This document shows, in pieces, positions 51,668 to 61,846 of a stretch of DNA of 64,000 nucleotides. The notes under the pieces are model-generated. The model searched no databases. It was not told the origin of the DNA and worked only from the letters and a program-made list of their open reading frames with translations. Where the stretch lies: NCBI GenBank assembly GCA_017617995.1, contig JAFZVE010000049.1:124001-188000 (forward strand), given 5' to 3'. Every line of letters begins with the position of its first letter. Within the stretch, counting starts at the first letter, position 1. Source of the DNA: Clostridiales bacterium (lineage in GTDB: Bacteria; Bacillota; Clostridia; Saccharofermentanales; Saccharofermentanaceae). The position numbers were made by a program, and so were the translations under genes.

Positions 51668-53434
51668 TCAGGACACCGATCCGCGCTTGGCGTCGATGGA
51701 GACAGTAGCGCCATCCTTCAGAAGCTTGGTGCAGTTCTCACAGGACAGGATCGCCGGGATATCCAGCGCCATGGCTACTGTTGCGGCATGGGAAGCGGAA
51801 TCATCGTCCTCGACGATCAGGGCTTTTGCGTGCTTAATGAAGGGCATCATCTTGTTGTTGGTGTACGGCGCCACGAGGATAATGCTGTCGTCCTCAGACA
51901 GCGGAAGCTGTTCGTCGAGGTGCTCCGGATCCTTGACGATATAGACCGTACCGGTCACCGTCGAACCCTGCTCATCCGAAGTCGGCTGGCCGTTACCGTG
52001 TACGATGGACTTACCGAGCGCCTGGACCTTGATGGTGTTGGTCGTACCGCTCATGCCGACCGGCGTGCCGCCTGTCATGACAACGAGATCGCCGTTACTG
52101 AGGAACGAACACTTCTGGGCCGCCTCCATACCGACTTCGAACATCTCGTCTGTGGTCTGTACTTCCGGCACCAGAATCGGGTAGACGCCCCAGCTGAGGT
52201 TCAGCTGACGCTGTACACGCGGGAAAAGCGTGCCCGCCACGATCGGGCTTGCCGGACGGAAACGGGAGATCTGTCTCGCTGTTCTGCCTCCGTGTGTGAC
52301 TGTAACGATCGCCTTGGCGTTAAGGTCCATGGCTGTCGTACAGGTCGCGTGAGAGATCGCGTTCGCAACAGAGGGCATCATGGACGGCTTGGACTTACTG
52401 AACTGATCCCAGTAGTCGATATCCGCTTCAGTCTGCTCCGCGATCTGGACCATCATCTTCAGCGCCTCGACCGGATACTTACCGTTTGCGGTCTCACCGG
52501 AGAGCATGACCGCGGAAGTGCCGTCGTAGATGGCGTTGGCGACGTCGGAAACCTCCGCACGCGTCGGACGTGGGTTACGGATCATGGAGTCGAGCATCTG
52601 TGTCGCCGTGATCGAGATCTTACCGGCCGTGTGGCACTGCTGGATGCATCTCTTCTGGACGATCGGAACATTTGCCGCGGGGATCTCGACACCGAGGTCA
52701 CCACGGGCGACCATGATACCGTTACTGACACGCAGGATCTCGTCGAAATTCAGGATGCCTTCGTTGTTCTCGATCTTCGCGATGATGTTGATGCCGTGAT
52801 CGCCGTGCTTCTCAAGAATATGGCGGATCTCCTGGACGTCCTTCGCCTTTCTTACGAAAGAGGCCGCGATGAAATCAAACTCGTTCTTTACTGCGAAGAG
52901 GATGTCTTCCTTATCTTTTGCTGTCAGCGCCGGAAGGCACAGCTCAACATCCGGGACATTGATGCTCTTCTTCGTGCTGACCGGACCGCCGTTCTTGACC
53001 GTGCAGTAGATGTCTCCGCCCTCGATACGGGTGACGCCCAGCTCGATGAGGCCGTCGTCGATCAGGATGCGGGAGCCTTCTTTTACGTCGCCGGCGAGCT
53101 CCTTATACGAGACCGAGAACTCTTTGTCATTTCCGATGATATCCTTCTGGCGGATGACGATCTCGGATCCCTCGACCAGAGTGGTTCTGCCGCCTTCAAA
53201 TTCGCCCGTTCTGATTTCCGGGCCCTTGGTGTCGAGAAGAAGCGCCACCGGCAGATCCAGCTCCTCGCGGATCCGCTTCACGCGGTCGATCCTGGCCTGA
53301 TGTTCCTCGTAGGAACCGTGGGAGAAATTGAGTCTTGCGACGTTCATGCCGGCGAGCATCAGTTCGCGAACGACCTCGTCCGAGTCCGCAGCCGGACCCA
53401 AAGTACAGATTATCTTCGTCTTACGCATACACAT
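51668..53434 (-). CDS. pyk: Pyruvate kinase with C-terminal PEP-utilising domain
   Basis: Converts phosphoenolpyruvate and ADP to pyruvate and ATP, the last step of glycolysis; 588 residues. The N-terminus is TKIICTLGPA with NFSHGSYEEH. The active-site signature is IIAKIENNEGILNFDEIL and MVARGDLGVEIP follows. The standard enzyme ends near residue 475. An added C-terminal domain of about 110 residues (ILVAPYTNNKMMPFIKHAKALIVEDDDSASHAA) matches the PEP-utilising mobile domain fused to many Bacillus-type kinases. The ATG at 53434 is chosen, 7 nt from AAGGAG. In-frame starts at 53476 and 53428 are alternatives. Confidence 0.95.
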   Translation of the reverse strand: MCMRKTKIICTLGPAADSDEVVRELMLAGMNVARLNFSHGSYEEHQARIDRVKRIREELDLPVALLLDTKGPEIRTGEFEGGRTTLVEGSEIVIRQKDIIGNDKEFSVSYKELAGDVKEGSRILIDDGLIELGVTRIEGGDIYCTVKNGGPVSTKKSINVPDVELCLPALTAKDKEDILFAVKNEFDFIAASFVRKAKDVQEIRHILEKHGDHGINIIAKIENNEGILNFDEILRVSNGIMVARGDLGVEIPAANVPIVQKRCIQQCHTAGKISITATQMLDSMIRNPRPTRAEVSDVANAIYDGTSAVMLSGETANGKYPVEALKMMVQIAEQTEADIDYWDQFSKSKPSMMPSVANAISHATCTTAMDLNAKAIVTVTHGGRTARQISRFRPASPIVAGTLFPRVQRQLNLSWGVYPILVPEVQTTDEMFEVGMEAAQKCSFLSNGDLVVMTGGTPVGMSGTTNTIKVQALGKSIVHGNGQPTSDEQGSTVTGTVYIVKDPEHLDEQLPLSEDDSIILVAPYTNNKMMPFIKHAKALIVEDDDSASHAATVAMALDIPAILSCENCTKLLKDGATVSIDAKRGSVS

Positions 53435-53579
53435 ATAAAGTCTCCTTATCTTATCGCGCCACCGTTTCCGGCGCACGGAACTAAACCAGATTTTGACGCC
53501 TTTACTTTACCACTTGCCATGAGTCAATACCACAGAAATGGTGTTGTGCGATTTGTCAAAATCTTGTTTTAGAAGAAGA

Positions 53580-54230
53580 CTACTGTTCAAAATCACTGAA
53601 GTCGTCGTCGGGATTGTCGTTTTCCCAGAGAGGACGCGTAGCCGTGGGCGCTTCGTAGATCGGCTCGTTCGGATCAAAGGCGGGTAAGGTGTCGGCAGTA
53701 TCCTCGGCACCCGGTGCCATTGCATCTGCCCCCTTTACTTCGGAAGCTCCGGGAACAGTACTACTCGCGACGGAAGTTGTGCTGTTTTTATCCTTCGAAG
53801 AGACGGCCGGTACCGGATCCTTCTTTTGCTCCTTCGCATCGGACAGAAGAGCCAGTTTCTTCAGCTCCGCTTTGACCGCTTCCATATCCACATTCTCGTC
53901 TCCCGGCTTCGGGATATAGCGCTCTACAGGCTTTAGAGGAGGAGCGGAAAGCTTGTGACTTGCATAGTCGACGATGCTCTTTTCGTTCGTAAACATCGTC
54001 ATGGTGAGCTCGGTGTAGGAGTCGAAGATCGGACCGGGGACGATCGGACCGAAGTCTTCCTTTGAAGTAAACGTGACACCGATCGTGAAATCGTCGATGC
54101 CCTGCGTACTTTCTCCGCCGATGATGTTCGACTTGCGGAGAAGATGGGCCATCAGGAGAAGCGCGCCGCCGATGCCTCCGAGCAGTCCTAAAGCTATGCC
54201 TGCAAACCAGAATCCGTTCATGCGCGTCAC
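53580..54230 (-). CDS. Single-helix membrane protein with disordered tail (hypothetical)
   Basis: A 216-residue protein: N-terminal membrane helix (about 7-28), a short folded region (about 38-90), then a Ser/Ala/Asp-rich tail that ends in acidic residues. No family recognised. Its GTG start overlaps the stop of the upstream zinc-ribbon gene by 4 bp, so the two products are made together and probably interact at the membrane. An ATG three codons later is an alternative start. Confidence 0.65.
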   Translation of the reverse strand: MTRMNGFWFAGIALGLLGGIGGALLLMAHLLRKSNIIGGESTQGIDDFTIGVTFTSKEDFGPIVPGPIFDSYTELTMTMFTNEKSIVDYASHKLSAPPLKPVERYIPKPGDENVDMEAVKAELKKLALLSDAKEQKKDPVPAVSSKDKNSTTSVASSTVPGASEVKGADAMAPGAEDTADTLPAFDPNEPIYEAPTATRPLWENDNPDDDFSDFEQ

Positions 54231-55510
54231 CCCACTTTCTTTCTGAGGAAATTGAACATCGAGGCGGACTGCGAGAGCTTGAGCTGTTTCACCGCTTTCC
54301 GGAAGCGTCGAATGCCGAAACTGATCATGCCACCGAAGCCGAAGATGAGCAGAGAGACCACAAGCGAGATCATCGTACTGTCGTTATCAGACTCACCGTA
54401 CTTGGGGTAGGTGGTCTTCGGCGTATCGGCGGGGTAGAGGGCCGGCAGCAGGAACTTGGCCAGGACGAAACTGATGATCGCGGTCAGAACGATCGCGGTC
54501 AGGATCGTTAAGGCGTAGAATGCTTTCTCGTTCCAGGGTGCGCCGCAGACGACTTTTCCGGTCTGCCCGTTGACGAGGACCGTGCTCTGGAAACCATTGT
54601 GCTTATAGGTGACGAACCAGACGGGGATCATGGTGTACTTGAGGTCACGGTCGATAAGAAGAAGCTGCCGGGTGGTGTACATACGCTTATCCGAACCGCC
54701 GAAAGTATCTTTCGCGGCTGCGTCATAGGCTTCGTGACAGCGGTGGGAGACGTCGTGCTCCAGTTGCTCGGTGTTGATGGTGGAACTGTTGGAATAAAAT
54801 CCCAGGAGATAGTCTTCGTCGAAGTTCTTGAGCTGCGAATAATCGAAAGGCTCGAGGCACTGTATACTCTTTGTCGAGAGCATCCGCGCGCCGTCGATGG
54901 GAAGGTTCCTGATCATGAGCTCGCCGGAACGACCCCAGTAGAGTGTCTCATAACTGTTCTCGTCTTTCTTGACGCGGGAACTGAAGACACTGGCCTCCGC
55001 AAGGCGGGCATTGACGAGCCAGTACGGAAGATAGATGCCGTGCACCTGCTCGGGATCGAAATTCCGGATAGATTTCGGAATAAGCCAGCCTTTGGCGAAG
55101 CGCTTCTTGATGAGATCGACCGCCTGTTCCTTCGTGATCTGGAACGGGATGATGAACTCCGGTGATTTTTCCTTGGCGATACGACTGAAAACGACGTTGG
55201 TGTTACCGCAGTAGATGCATTTGGTCGAGATATCCGTTCCGTTAATGGCGATTTCGCCGCCACACGAATTGCAGGTATAGATATAGCAATCCATGTAGTC
55301 TTTCTTGACTTCGTCGAAGCCGAGGATCTCATCGTCGTTCTTACCGTACACTTCCTCGGCGGAAACGGGCGCTTTATCACTTACGACAGCCTTGTCTGAT
55401 GACTCGACCTCCTCAGCAGTCCACGAACTGCCGCAGCTTCGGCAGACGACCCGCTGTGTCGCCGGATCGAAAACCAGCGGAGCGGCACAGTTTTTACATA
55501 AAGTAGCCAT
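54227..55510 (-). CDS. Zinc-ribbon membrane protein (TFIIB-type ribbon)
   Basis: A 427-residue protein. It starts with a zinc ribbon (CKNCAAPLVFDPATQRVVCRSCG, Cys pairs at about 5-8 and 23-26) and has a second ribbon (CNSCGGEIAINGTDISTKCIYCGN, about 78-101). A central soluble domain (about 115-320) contains IIPFQITKEQAVDLIKKRF and IYLPYWLVNA, a conserved core seen in uncharacterised clostridial zinc-ribbon proteins. Two membrane helices lie at about 335-362 and 385-405, followed by a basic tail. Function unknown. It forms a two-gene unit with 53580-54230. Confidence 0.8.
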   Translation of the reverse strand: MATLCKNCAAPLVFDPATQRVVCRSCGSSWTAEEVESSDKAVVSDKAPVSAEEVYGKNDDEILGFDEVKKDYMDCYIYTCNSCGGEIAINGTDISTKCIYCGNTNVVFSRIAKEKSPEFIIPFQITKEQAVDLIKKRFAKGWLIPKSIRNFDPEQVHGIYLPYWLVNARLAEASVFSSRVKKDENSYETLYWGRSGELMIRNLPIDGARMLSTKSIQCLEPFDYSQLKNFDEDYLLGFYSNSSTINTEQLEHDVSHRCHEAYDAAAKDTFGGSDKRMYTTRQLLLIDRDLKYTMIPVWFVTYKHNGFQSTVLVNGQTGKVVCGAPWNEKAFYALTILTAIVLTAIISFVLAKFLLPALYPADTPKTTYPKYGESDNDSTMISLVVSLLIFGFGGMISFGIRRFRKAVKQLKLSQSASMFNFLRKKVG

Positions 55511-55810
55511 AAAGAAACTCCATGAGGCTTAGAGCCTGATCCTGTTCGTCAGAGCTCATACGGATAAATACTATTTAAGTATACCACTAATGTGAAAAAA
55601 GAGCTGTGAAGCAGTCCTTAAGCGCCTGCCGGCCCGGCCGCGTCTCATTGGCCAAAACCGATAAGACCACCCTCGCGAAAAGTAAAGGAATTTGTATAAA
55701 AAATCTGTCGGTTTTCGGATGACAGGAAGGACGTCTTAGCATATTATGTAGGGGTAATGAAAATCATTTCTCCGGAAAGAGTATCTTCTTTTCGAGAAGC
55801 ACTTGCGGAC

Positions 55811-55895
55811 GGGGTGGCACCTGTCCCTTGGAAATCAGGCCGTGTGGCGGGGTGGCACCTGCCGGGAGACGCGGATCATGTCGGGGTGGCACCTG
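55811..55895 (+). repeat. Three copies of GGGGTGGCACCTG
   Basis: Exact 13-bp copies at 55811-55823, 55849-55861 and 55883-55895, spaced 38 and 34 bp. The word is self-complementary in part (GGTGGCACC) and similar to GTGCC-type words scattered in genomes with REP-associated transposases. The first ten bases also resemble the conserved T-box word, but no T-box structure is present. The 528-bp gap 55511-56038 holds no gene. Confidence 0.6.
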
Positions 55896-56038
55896 ACGCA
55901 TGAGGACCGGTGGTTCCGGAACAGAAGAGAAATGAATGGAAGATGGTTTTTGTGCAAGGCTTTTTTAGATGACTGATTCGGGAGAGGGCCCGATTAAGGG
56001 TGCTCCGCAGAAAATGTTCGATAGGGAGGATTATTGCA

Positions 56039-58249
56039 ATGTTTGTACCTGGAAAATGGTCGGAGGACATCTGCGTCCGCGACTTTATCAACAAGAACTA
56101 CACCCCGTACGATGGTGACGAGTCGTTCCTTGCGGGACCTACGCAGGCGACCACGGATCTGTGGAATCAGATCCTGGAACTCAGAAAGAAAGAAAAAGAG
56201 AACGGCGGCGTCCTCGACATCGACGAGCACACCATTTCTACCATTACTTCCCACGCACCGGGATATATCGACAAAGACAAAGAAAAGATCGTCGGCCTTC
56301 AGACAGACGCTCCATTGAAGCGTGCCATCATGCCGTTCGGCGGTATCCGCATGGTCAGATCTTCTCTCGACGCTTACGCCAGAGAGATGGATCCGGAGGT
56401 CGAAAGAGTCTTCCAATATAGAAAAACGCATAATGACGGAGTATTTGATGCGTACACACCAGAGATGCAGCGCGCACGTCACTGCGGCATCCTGACGGGT
56501 CTTCCGGACGCGTACGGACGTGGACGTATCATCGGCGACTACCGCCGTATCCCGCTTTACGGTACCGCGTTCCTCATCGCCCAGAAGAGAAAGGCGAAGG
56601 ACCAGATCCTTCCCGATGTCATGGACGTCGAGACGATCCAGCAGAGAGAAGAAATCTCCGAACAGGTAAGATCTCTCTATGAACTTACCAAAATGGCACA
56701 GAGCTACGGATTCGACATCTCCCGTGCGGCCAGAAACTTCACCGAGGCGGTACAGTGGCTGTACTTCGGTTACCTCGGCGTCGTAAAGGAGCAGAACGGC
56801 GCGGCCATGTCCCTCGGACGTGTCTCCACTTTCCTCGATATCTACGCAGAAGAAGAACTGAAGAACGGTACCATGACCGAGTCCGAGATCCAGGAGGTCG
56901 TCGATCACTTCATCATGAAGCTCCGTATCGTCCGCTTCCTGAGAACCCCGGCATACGACGAGCTCTTCTCCGGCGACCCGACATGGATCACCGAGTCCAT
57001 CGGCGGTATCGGCCTCGACGGACGTCACATGGTCACGAAGATGAGCTACCGGTTCCTGCATACACTTGAGAACATCGGATCCGCACCGGAGCCGAACATG
57101 ACGATCCTGTGGAGTCCGAACCTTCCGGAGAACTTCAAGAAGTACTGCGCGAAGATCTCCATCAACACTTCCTCCATCCAGTATGAGAGCGATGAGCTGA
57201 TGCGTGAGAAGTTCGGCGACGACTACGCGATCGCATGCTGCGTTTCCGCGATGCGTGTCGGCAAGCAGATGCAGTTCTTCGGTGCCCGCGCTAATCTGGC
57301 AAAAGCACTGCTGTACTCGATCAACGGCGGCCGCGATGAGAAGACCGGCGACCAGGTCGGTCCGGTTAGAAATCCGATCACTTCCGAATACCTCGATTAC
57401 GATGAGGTCATGGCGCGTTTCGATGAGACATGCGCATGGCTCAGTAAGCTTTATATCAACACCCTGAATGTCATCCACTACATGCATGACAAGTACTGCT
57501 ACGAGCGCCTCGAGATGGCGCTTCACGATGAGAAGATCGACCGCACCATGGCATGTGGTCTGTCGGGTCTTTCTGTTATCGCCGACAGCCTCTCTGCGAT
57601 CAAGTACGCGAAGGTCAAGCCGATCCGAAATGAACTCGGTCTGGCAGTGGACTTCGAGATCACGGGTGACTTCCCGCAGTACGGAAACGACAACCCGAAG
57701 GTCGACCGTATTGCGGCCGAGGTCGTACGTAAATTCATGAAGCATCTCAGTAAGCATAAGTGCTATCGAAATGCCCGTCCGACCCAGTCGATCCTGACGA
57801 TCACATCCAATGTCGTTTACGGTAAGAAGACCGGTTCCACACCGGACGGAAGAAAGGGCGGCGAGCCGTTCGCACCGGGTGCCAATCCGATGCACGGTCG
57901 TGACCGATCCGGTGCCGTTGCTTCGATGCGATCCGTTGCCAATCTGCAGTACGACTACAGTGAAGACGGAATCTCCTATACCTTCTCGATCCTGCCTTCC
58001 ACACTCGGCAAGACAGAAGAAGAGCAGAAGAACAATCTCTATAATCTGCTCGACGGTTACTTCAACGATGGCGGACATCACATCAATGTCAACGTGCTCG
58101 TTCGTAAGACACTTCTCGATGCGATGGATCACCCGGAGAAATATCCGCAGCTCACGATCCGTGTGTCCGGTTACGCGGTAAACTTCACGACACTCACGCA
58201 TGAGCAGCAGCTGGAAGTAGTTCGTCGTACCGTGCATTCGAAGTTCTGA
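56039..58249 (+). CDS. pflB: Pyruvate formate-lyase
   Basis: Anaerobic glycyl-radical enzyme that cleaves pyruvate with CoA to acetyl-CoA and formate; 736 residues. The active-site cysteine pair is in [14 protein letters not shown]. The radical glycine lies in [14 protein letters not shown] near the C-terminus. Substrate-pocket regions such as [11 protein letters not shown] and YRIPLYG are present. Both key motifs fit pyruvate formate-lyase rather than the diol dehydratase branch. ATG 56039 is chosen after GGGAGG; an upstream in-frame start at 56000 would add 13 residues. It is followed by its activase after 28 bp. Confidence 0.96.
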   Translation: MFVPGKWSEDICVRDFINKNYTPYDGDESFLAGPTQATTDLWNQILELRKKEKENGGVLDIDEHTISTITSHAPGYIDKDKEKIVGLQTDAPLKRAIMPFGGIRMVRSSLDAYAREMDPEVERVFQYRKTHNDGVFDAYTPEMQRARHCGILTGLPDAYGRGRIIGDYRRIPLYGTAFLIAQKRKAKDQILPDVMDVETIQQREEISEQVRSLYELTKMAQSYGFDISRAARNFTEAVQWLYFGYLGVVKEQNGAAMSLGRVSTFLDIYAEEELKNGTMTESEIQEVVDHFIMKLRIVRFLRTPAYDELFSGDPTWITESIGGIGLDGRHMVTKMSYRFLHTLENIGSAPEPNMTILWSPNLPENFKKYCAKISINTSSIQYESDELMREKFGDDYAIACCVSAMRVGKQMQFFGARANLAKALLYSINGGRDEKTGDQVGPVRNPITSEYLDYDEVMARFDETCAWLSKLYINTLNVIHYMHDKYCYERLEMALHDEKIDRTMACGLSGLSVIADSLSAIKYAKVKPIRNELGLAVDFEITGDFPQYGNDNPKVDRIAAEVVRKFMKHLSKHKCYRNARPTQSILTITSNVVYGKKTGSTPDGRKGGEPFAPGANPMHGRDRSGAVASMRSVANLQYDYSEDGISYTFSILPSTLGKTEEEQKNNLYNLLDGYFNDGGHHINVNVLVRKTLLDAMDHPEKYPQLTIRVSGYAVNFTTLTHEQQLEVVRRTVHSKF

Positions 58250-58277
58250 TTATCAATACCGATCTGTTTGAAAAAGT

Positions 58278-59045
58278 ATGGAGAATCGAGTGAAAGGATA
58301 TGTGCATTCGATAGAGACTCTCGGTGCCGTGGATGGGCCGGGTCTTCGCTTCGTCATTTTTCTTCAGGGCTGTCCACTTCGCTGTAAGTTCTGTCATAAT
58401 CCGGACACGTGGAGATTTGATGGCGGGGAAGAGTATACCGTGGATGAGATGGTCAAAAAAGTTCTTCGTTATCGTACATACATCAAGTCGGGTGGCGTGA
58501 CGATCTCCGGAGGGGAACCACTGCGTCAGGCGGAGTTTGTGCTGGCACTTACAGATGCTCTTCAGAATGAGGGTCTTCATGTGGCGATCGACACGTCCGG
58601 AATCTTCTGTGAAGGAATCGCTCTTGATGCGGCTCTGAAAGCGGATCTGATCCTTCTCGACATCAAGTCTTTTGACAGAGAAAAAGCGAAAGATCTGACC
58701 GGTTTTACGACCGATCATGCATGGTCACTTCTGGAGGCAAGACAGAAGAAAAACAGACCGGTCTGGATCCGTCATGTTATGGTCCCGGGAATCACGCTGA
58801 TCGACAAGAAAACGGACGGCAGTTCATTTGAAAATGAAGAGGAGTGGAGAGCCGCTAATGCTGAACTCGTCGATGGTATGCGTAGACTGAACGATTATTC
58901 ATGCATAGAAAGAGTGGACCTTCTGCCGTTCCATAAGATGGGTGAATTTAAGTACGAAGAACTCCATTTCCCATACGAATTAAAGGACGTGGAAGAGCCC
59001 TCCGAAGAGATTGTGGAATGGGCAGAAAAAACCATCCGTCTTTGA
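58278..59045 (+). CDS. pflA: Pyruvate formate-lyase activating enzyme
   Basis: A radical SAM enzyme of 255 residues that makes the glycyl radical in PflB. The 4Fe-4S motif is CPLRCKFC (CxxxCxxC), followed by GGVTISGGEPLRQ for SAM binding. Conserved DIKSFDREK and the C-terminal LLPFHKMGEFKYEEL are typical of PflA. It sits in the same direction directly after pflB, the common operon order. Confidence 0.96.
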   Translation: MENRVKGYVHSIETLGAVDGPGLRFVIFLQGCPLRCKFCHNPDTWRFDGGEEYTVDEMVKKVLRYRTYIKSGGVTISGGEPLRQAEFVLALTDALQNEGLHVAIDTSGIFCEGIALDAALKADLILLDIKSFDREKAKDLTGFTTDHAWSLLEARQKKNRPVWIRHVMVPGITLIDKKTDGSSFENEEEWRAANAELVDGMRRLNDYSCIERVDLLPFHKMGEFKYEELHFPYELKDVEEPSEEIVEWAEKTIRL

Positions 59046-59075
59046 GGGTGCGTTTTTGTCACGTTTTTACTTCGA

Positions 59076-60224
59076 TTATTGTGCCGGACTTCCGTAGTTC
59101 GATTCGACGTATTCGTAGACCATTCTGGATACTTCTCCGATGATCTGCTGCGCCTGGTTGGCATCGCCGCTCTCAGTCATGACGGCAAGTACGTAATCTT
59201 CCGAAGCGAATACGATCGCTACGTCGTTATTGGCAAAGTAAGAGGTGTTAAATCCTACCTTATGGGCAACCTTAACGTCACTCGGCACGCCGCCCGGAAC
59301 ACCCCAGTTATATTCGGTGTTGCACAGATCGTCGATCAGCGGCTGGTAGTGTGTCGGATTGTTTTCGTAATCCTTGTAGAGGTGCTCAGCATACTTAGCA
59401 AGGTCGACGGCGCTGGTGCGGCGCTTTCCGCTCTTTTCGGCACCGGTGTAATCGGTGTAGGTCGCTGTGCCGCGGTAATCAACAGTGGCGCTGATCGGCT
59501 TTAAGAAGTTGTTGTTGATGGCATCCTCACCACCGAGACGGCGGATGACCATGTTGGTGCCACAGTTATCGCTGATCGTGATGGACAGGTGAGATACCTC
59601 ATAGAGCGTAAACTCCGTGCCATCCGGCTTGTTCTGGATCGTTCCGGTACCATACTCGAGGTCGCCGTCCGGATAAGCGGTTGCCTTGTAAGCGATTTTC
59701 TCGTCGAGAGAAAGTTCGCCGGACTCGGCCTTCTCGTAGAGGTAGGTGTTGTACGCCAGCTTGATGGAAGAAGCGGCTACGATCGGCTGGCCCTCTTTGT
59801 AGGCCATTGTCTCGCCGTTGCTCATGTTGATGTAGTACACACCGAAGCGGCCGTTCTGCTTGGAGAGATATTCGGCAACGCTTGCCTGCAGTGTCTCGAG
59901 GTTCGCGGCACGTGTCGCGGCGTCGACCGTCTGGACCTTGGCAGCCGTCGATTCGGTTACATCGGAAGTCAGCCCGGGTTCGATGGACGACGGTGTGATG
60001 ATATTACCGGAAGCATCGGTCTCCGGCGTGATGGAAGACGTGGTCGAAGCAGTCACGTCGTCCTTGCCCTTTGAGGCGAGTTTACTGATGAAAATGATGT
60101 CAAGAATGACACAGATCATGCAGATGAGCAGACATACTACGACGAAGGTTTTCCTTCTGTCAGCGCTGCTCCGGCGTCTGGAATTTGAGTATATGTTATA
60201 GCCTGTTCCGGCATTATGTTTCAC
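59076..60224 (-). CDS. Class A beta-lactamase-like serine hydrolase
   Basis: A membrane-anchored penicillin-recognising protein of 382 residues. The N-terminal helix is at about 25-50, and a Ser/Thr linker follows (about 52-95). The catalytic domain (about 100-375) has the SxxK motif in VAASSIKLA, the SDN motif in ITISDNCGTN and a KTG-like motif in AHKVGF. The last motif differs from the classical KTG, and together with the anchor this suggests a cell-wall peptidase or housekeeping hydrolase rather than a secreted resistance enzyme. GTG 60224 lies 9 nt after AAGGAG. Confidence 0.85.
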   Translation of the reverse strand: MKHNAGTGYNIYSNSRRRSSADRRKTFVVVCLLICMICVILDIIFISKLASKGKDDVTASTTSSITPETDASGNIITPSSIEPGLTSDVTESTAAKVQTVDAATRAANLETLQASVAEYLSKQNGRFGVYYINMSNGETMAYKEGQPIVAASSIKLAYNTYLYEKAESGELSLDEKIAYKATAYPDGDLEYGTGTIQNKPDGTEFTLYEVSHLSITISDNCGTNMVIRRLGGEDAINNNFLKPISATVDYRGTATYTDYTGAEKSGKRRTSAVDLAKYAEHLYKDYENNPTHYQPLIDDLCNTEYNWGVPGGVPSDVKVAHKVGFNTSYFANNDVAIVFASEDYVLAVMTESGDANQAQQIIGEVSRMVYEYVESNYGSPAQ

Positions 60225-60279
60225 GGTGCGGTTCTCCTTATATATACGGTGTGACAGGTGTCACGTAGGTTCATTAAAA

Positions 60280-60296
60280 ACTTGGTAAAACCAAGT
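60280..60296. promoter_or_regulatory. Small inverted repeat upstream of serine hydrolase gene
   Basis: ACTTGG (60280-60285) and CCAAGT (60291-60296) form a short hairpin, with GTGAC/GTCAC (60251-60255 and 60260-60264) nearer the gene. The rest of the 313-bp gap 60225-60537 shows no gene. Confidence 0.35.
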
Positions 60297-60537
60297 ATAT
60301 CATCGTTTCGTTACGATACGATTTGCATATTGTAACAAGACCTATACATAAGGGCAAGGAAGACTTTTTTGATAATTGCGGCATTTACGGGCTTTCCTGG
60401 GATTTGCCGCAGACTCTTCACTGCCCATCCCTCTAATCTTAACACACTTGTTTCTTTACGTCACAAGAGGATCTGGGTATCCCGGATAAAAATGCACGTC
60501 GATTAGGAATCTGCACGTAGGAAACGGCAAAGTGGCA

Positions 60538-61839
60538 TCACAGATGACTCTGTGCGCTCTGATGTTCGGCCGCGCGAAGGACGTCCTGGATGGACTGCGA
60601 ATTGGAGGATCTCGTAGCGTATCCGATGTGGGCACGAAGCGGCACACCGTTAACGGTCACGCCCGGGAATTCACACTTGCAGATATTCGTCAGCGCCTCG
60701 GCGGTGGCTGCGTCCACGTTCGGAAGAAGCACGATGAATTCATCGCCGCCCCAGCGTGCGATGGAGCCGTTATCCTTGATGGACTTCTTGAGAAGCTCAC
60801 TGACCTTGATCAGGAGATTGTCTCCAGTCTGTCTTCCGTAATTATCGTTGATGAGACGCATGCCCGCGATGCTGGCCACGATGATGCTGTACGGCTCGAT
60901 CTGATCCCGCTCCGCCTGTTCGAAGAGCTCTTCGCAATATACGCGGTTATAAAGCCCCGTCAGCGGGTCGTGATAACTGAGGAAGAGGTTCTTGCTCTGA
61001 GACTGCTTCAAGGAAGTGATGTTGATGACGAAGCACGATACGCCGATGACCTTTTTATTCTCGTCGAGAATCGGCGCATAGTACGTCTGCCAGTACATTG
61101 CCGTAAGCGGATTGTCTCCGTACTGCTCGATATCGGAAGAGTATTCTCCGTTTAGGGTGTTGCCCAGAAGTGTACGTATCTTCCCCCGTAGTTCCTCGTC
61201 CTTGATGTAATCGAGAAGATGCTCGCCGATACGTATCTCAGCGTGCCAGATACGGAGCATCGAGTACTTGTGGCTGTTGTTGAAGGAGGTATACCGCAGG
61301 TCGCGGTCAAGTGTATAGACCAGCGTGTCCGGGAGAGTCTCCATCATGGACTGCTGGATCGCCTGCCATTCCCTGGCTTTCTCGAGCGCGCGGCGGCTGT
61401 CCTGCTCGAGGTGATACGTGTTGGCGAACTGTGTGCAGAAGATGCGGTACATGACGATGGCCAGTACGATCATGAAGGAAGCATCTTTGATCATGAAGAT
61501 CACGAGAGTTCTTCTGTTTACCGAATGAAGCGTGGCCAGGATCGTGTGAGAGATCGTGATCCAGATCAGTGCAATCAGCACGAAGAAAAGAACGGACAAG
61601 AAACTGTTTCGTATGAAGGGCAGGGAGATCTTCTGCCACAGAGACATTTTTTTCTCTTCCGAGGTAAAAGGACCTGTGGTTCCATCCGCGGTGCTTCCAC
61701 CTGCGTTCTGTGAAGATCCCGGTGCATTTCCATCACCGGCAGCCGGTCTTTCCGGGGACCGCGGCATGTATCCGTTCGGATCGTTAATGTCGATCCCGGC
61801 TTCTTTTCTGAGTTTTTCCAGATCATCTCTATACGTCAT
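60538..61839 (-). CDS. Membrane diguanylate cyclase (GGDEF)
   Basis: Makes cyclic di-GMP from GTP. About 433 residues: a Gly/Ser-rich cytosolic N-terminus (about 1-65), two membrane helices (about 80-105 and 115-140), a PAS-like region (about 155-270) and a GGDEF domain (about 275-430) with the intact active-site motif RWGGDEFIVLLP. No clear RxxD inhibitory site is seen upstream of GGDEF. ATG 61839 is preferred over GTG 61845, with GAGGTG overlapping the stop codon of the sugar-binding protein gene 7 bp upstream, so the pair is co-translated. Confidence 0.9.
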   Translation of the reverse strand: MTYRDDLEKLRKEAGIDINDPNGYMPRSPERPAAGDGNAPGSSQNAGGSTADGTTGPFTSEEKKMSLWQKISLPFIRNSFLSVLFFVLIALIWITISHTILATLHSVNRRTLVIFMIKDASFMIVLAIVMYRIFCTQFANTYHLEQDSRRALEKAREWQAIQQSMMETLPDTLVYTLDRDLRYTSFNNSHKYSMLRIWHAEIRIGEHLLDYIKDEELRGKIRTLLGNTLNGEYSSDIEQYGDNPLTAMYWQTYYAPILDENKKVIGVSCFVINITSLKQSQSKNLFLSYHDPLTGLYNRVYCEELFEQAERDQIEPYSIIVASIAGMRLINDNYGRQTGDNLLIKVSELLKKSIKDNGSIARWGGDEFIVLLPNVDAATAEALTNICKCEFPGVTVNGVPLRAHIGYATRSSNSQSIQDVLRAAEHQSAQSHL

Positions 61840-61846
61840 ATGCACC

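Noticed and set aside
51653..53572. A 639-codon plus-strand frame opposite pyruvate kinase
   Set aside because: Antisense shadow; the minus strand encodes an unambiguous pyruvate kinase with all signatures.
55811..55895. T-box leader suggested by GGGGTGGCACC
   Set aside because: The T-box word should occur once inside an antiterminator with a specifier stem and be followed by a tRNA-synthetase or amino-acid gene. Here it is repeated three times without such structure, ahead of pyruvate formate-lyase.
55994..58237. A 747-codon minus-strand frame opposite pflB
   Set aside because: Antisense shadow of a highly expressed gene with strong codon bias. The plus strand has all pyruvate formate-lyase motifs.
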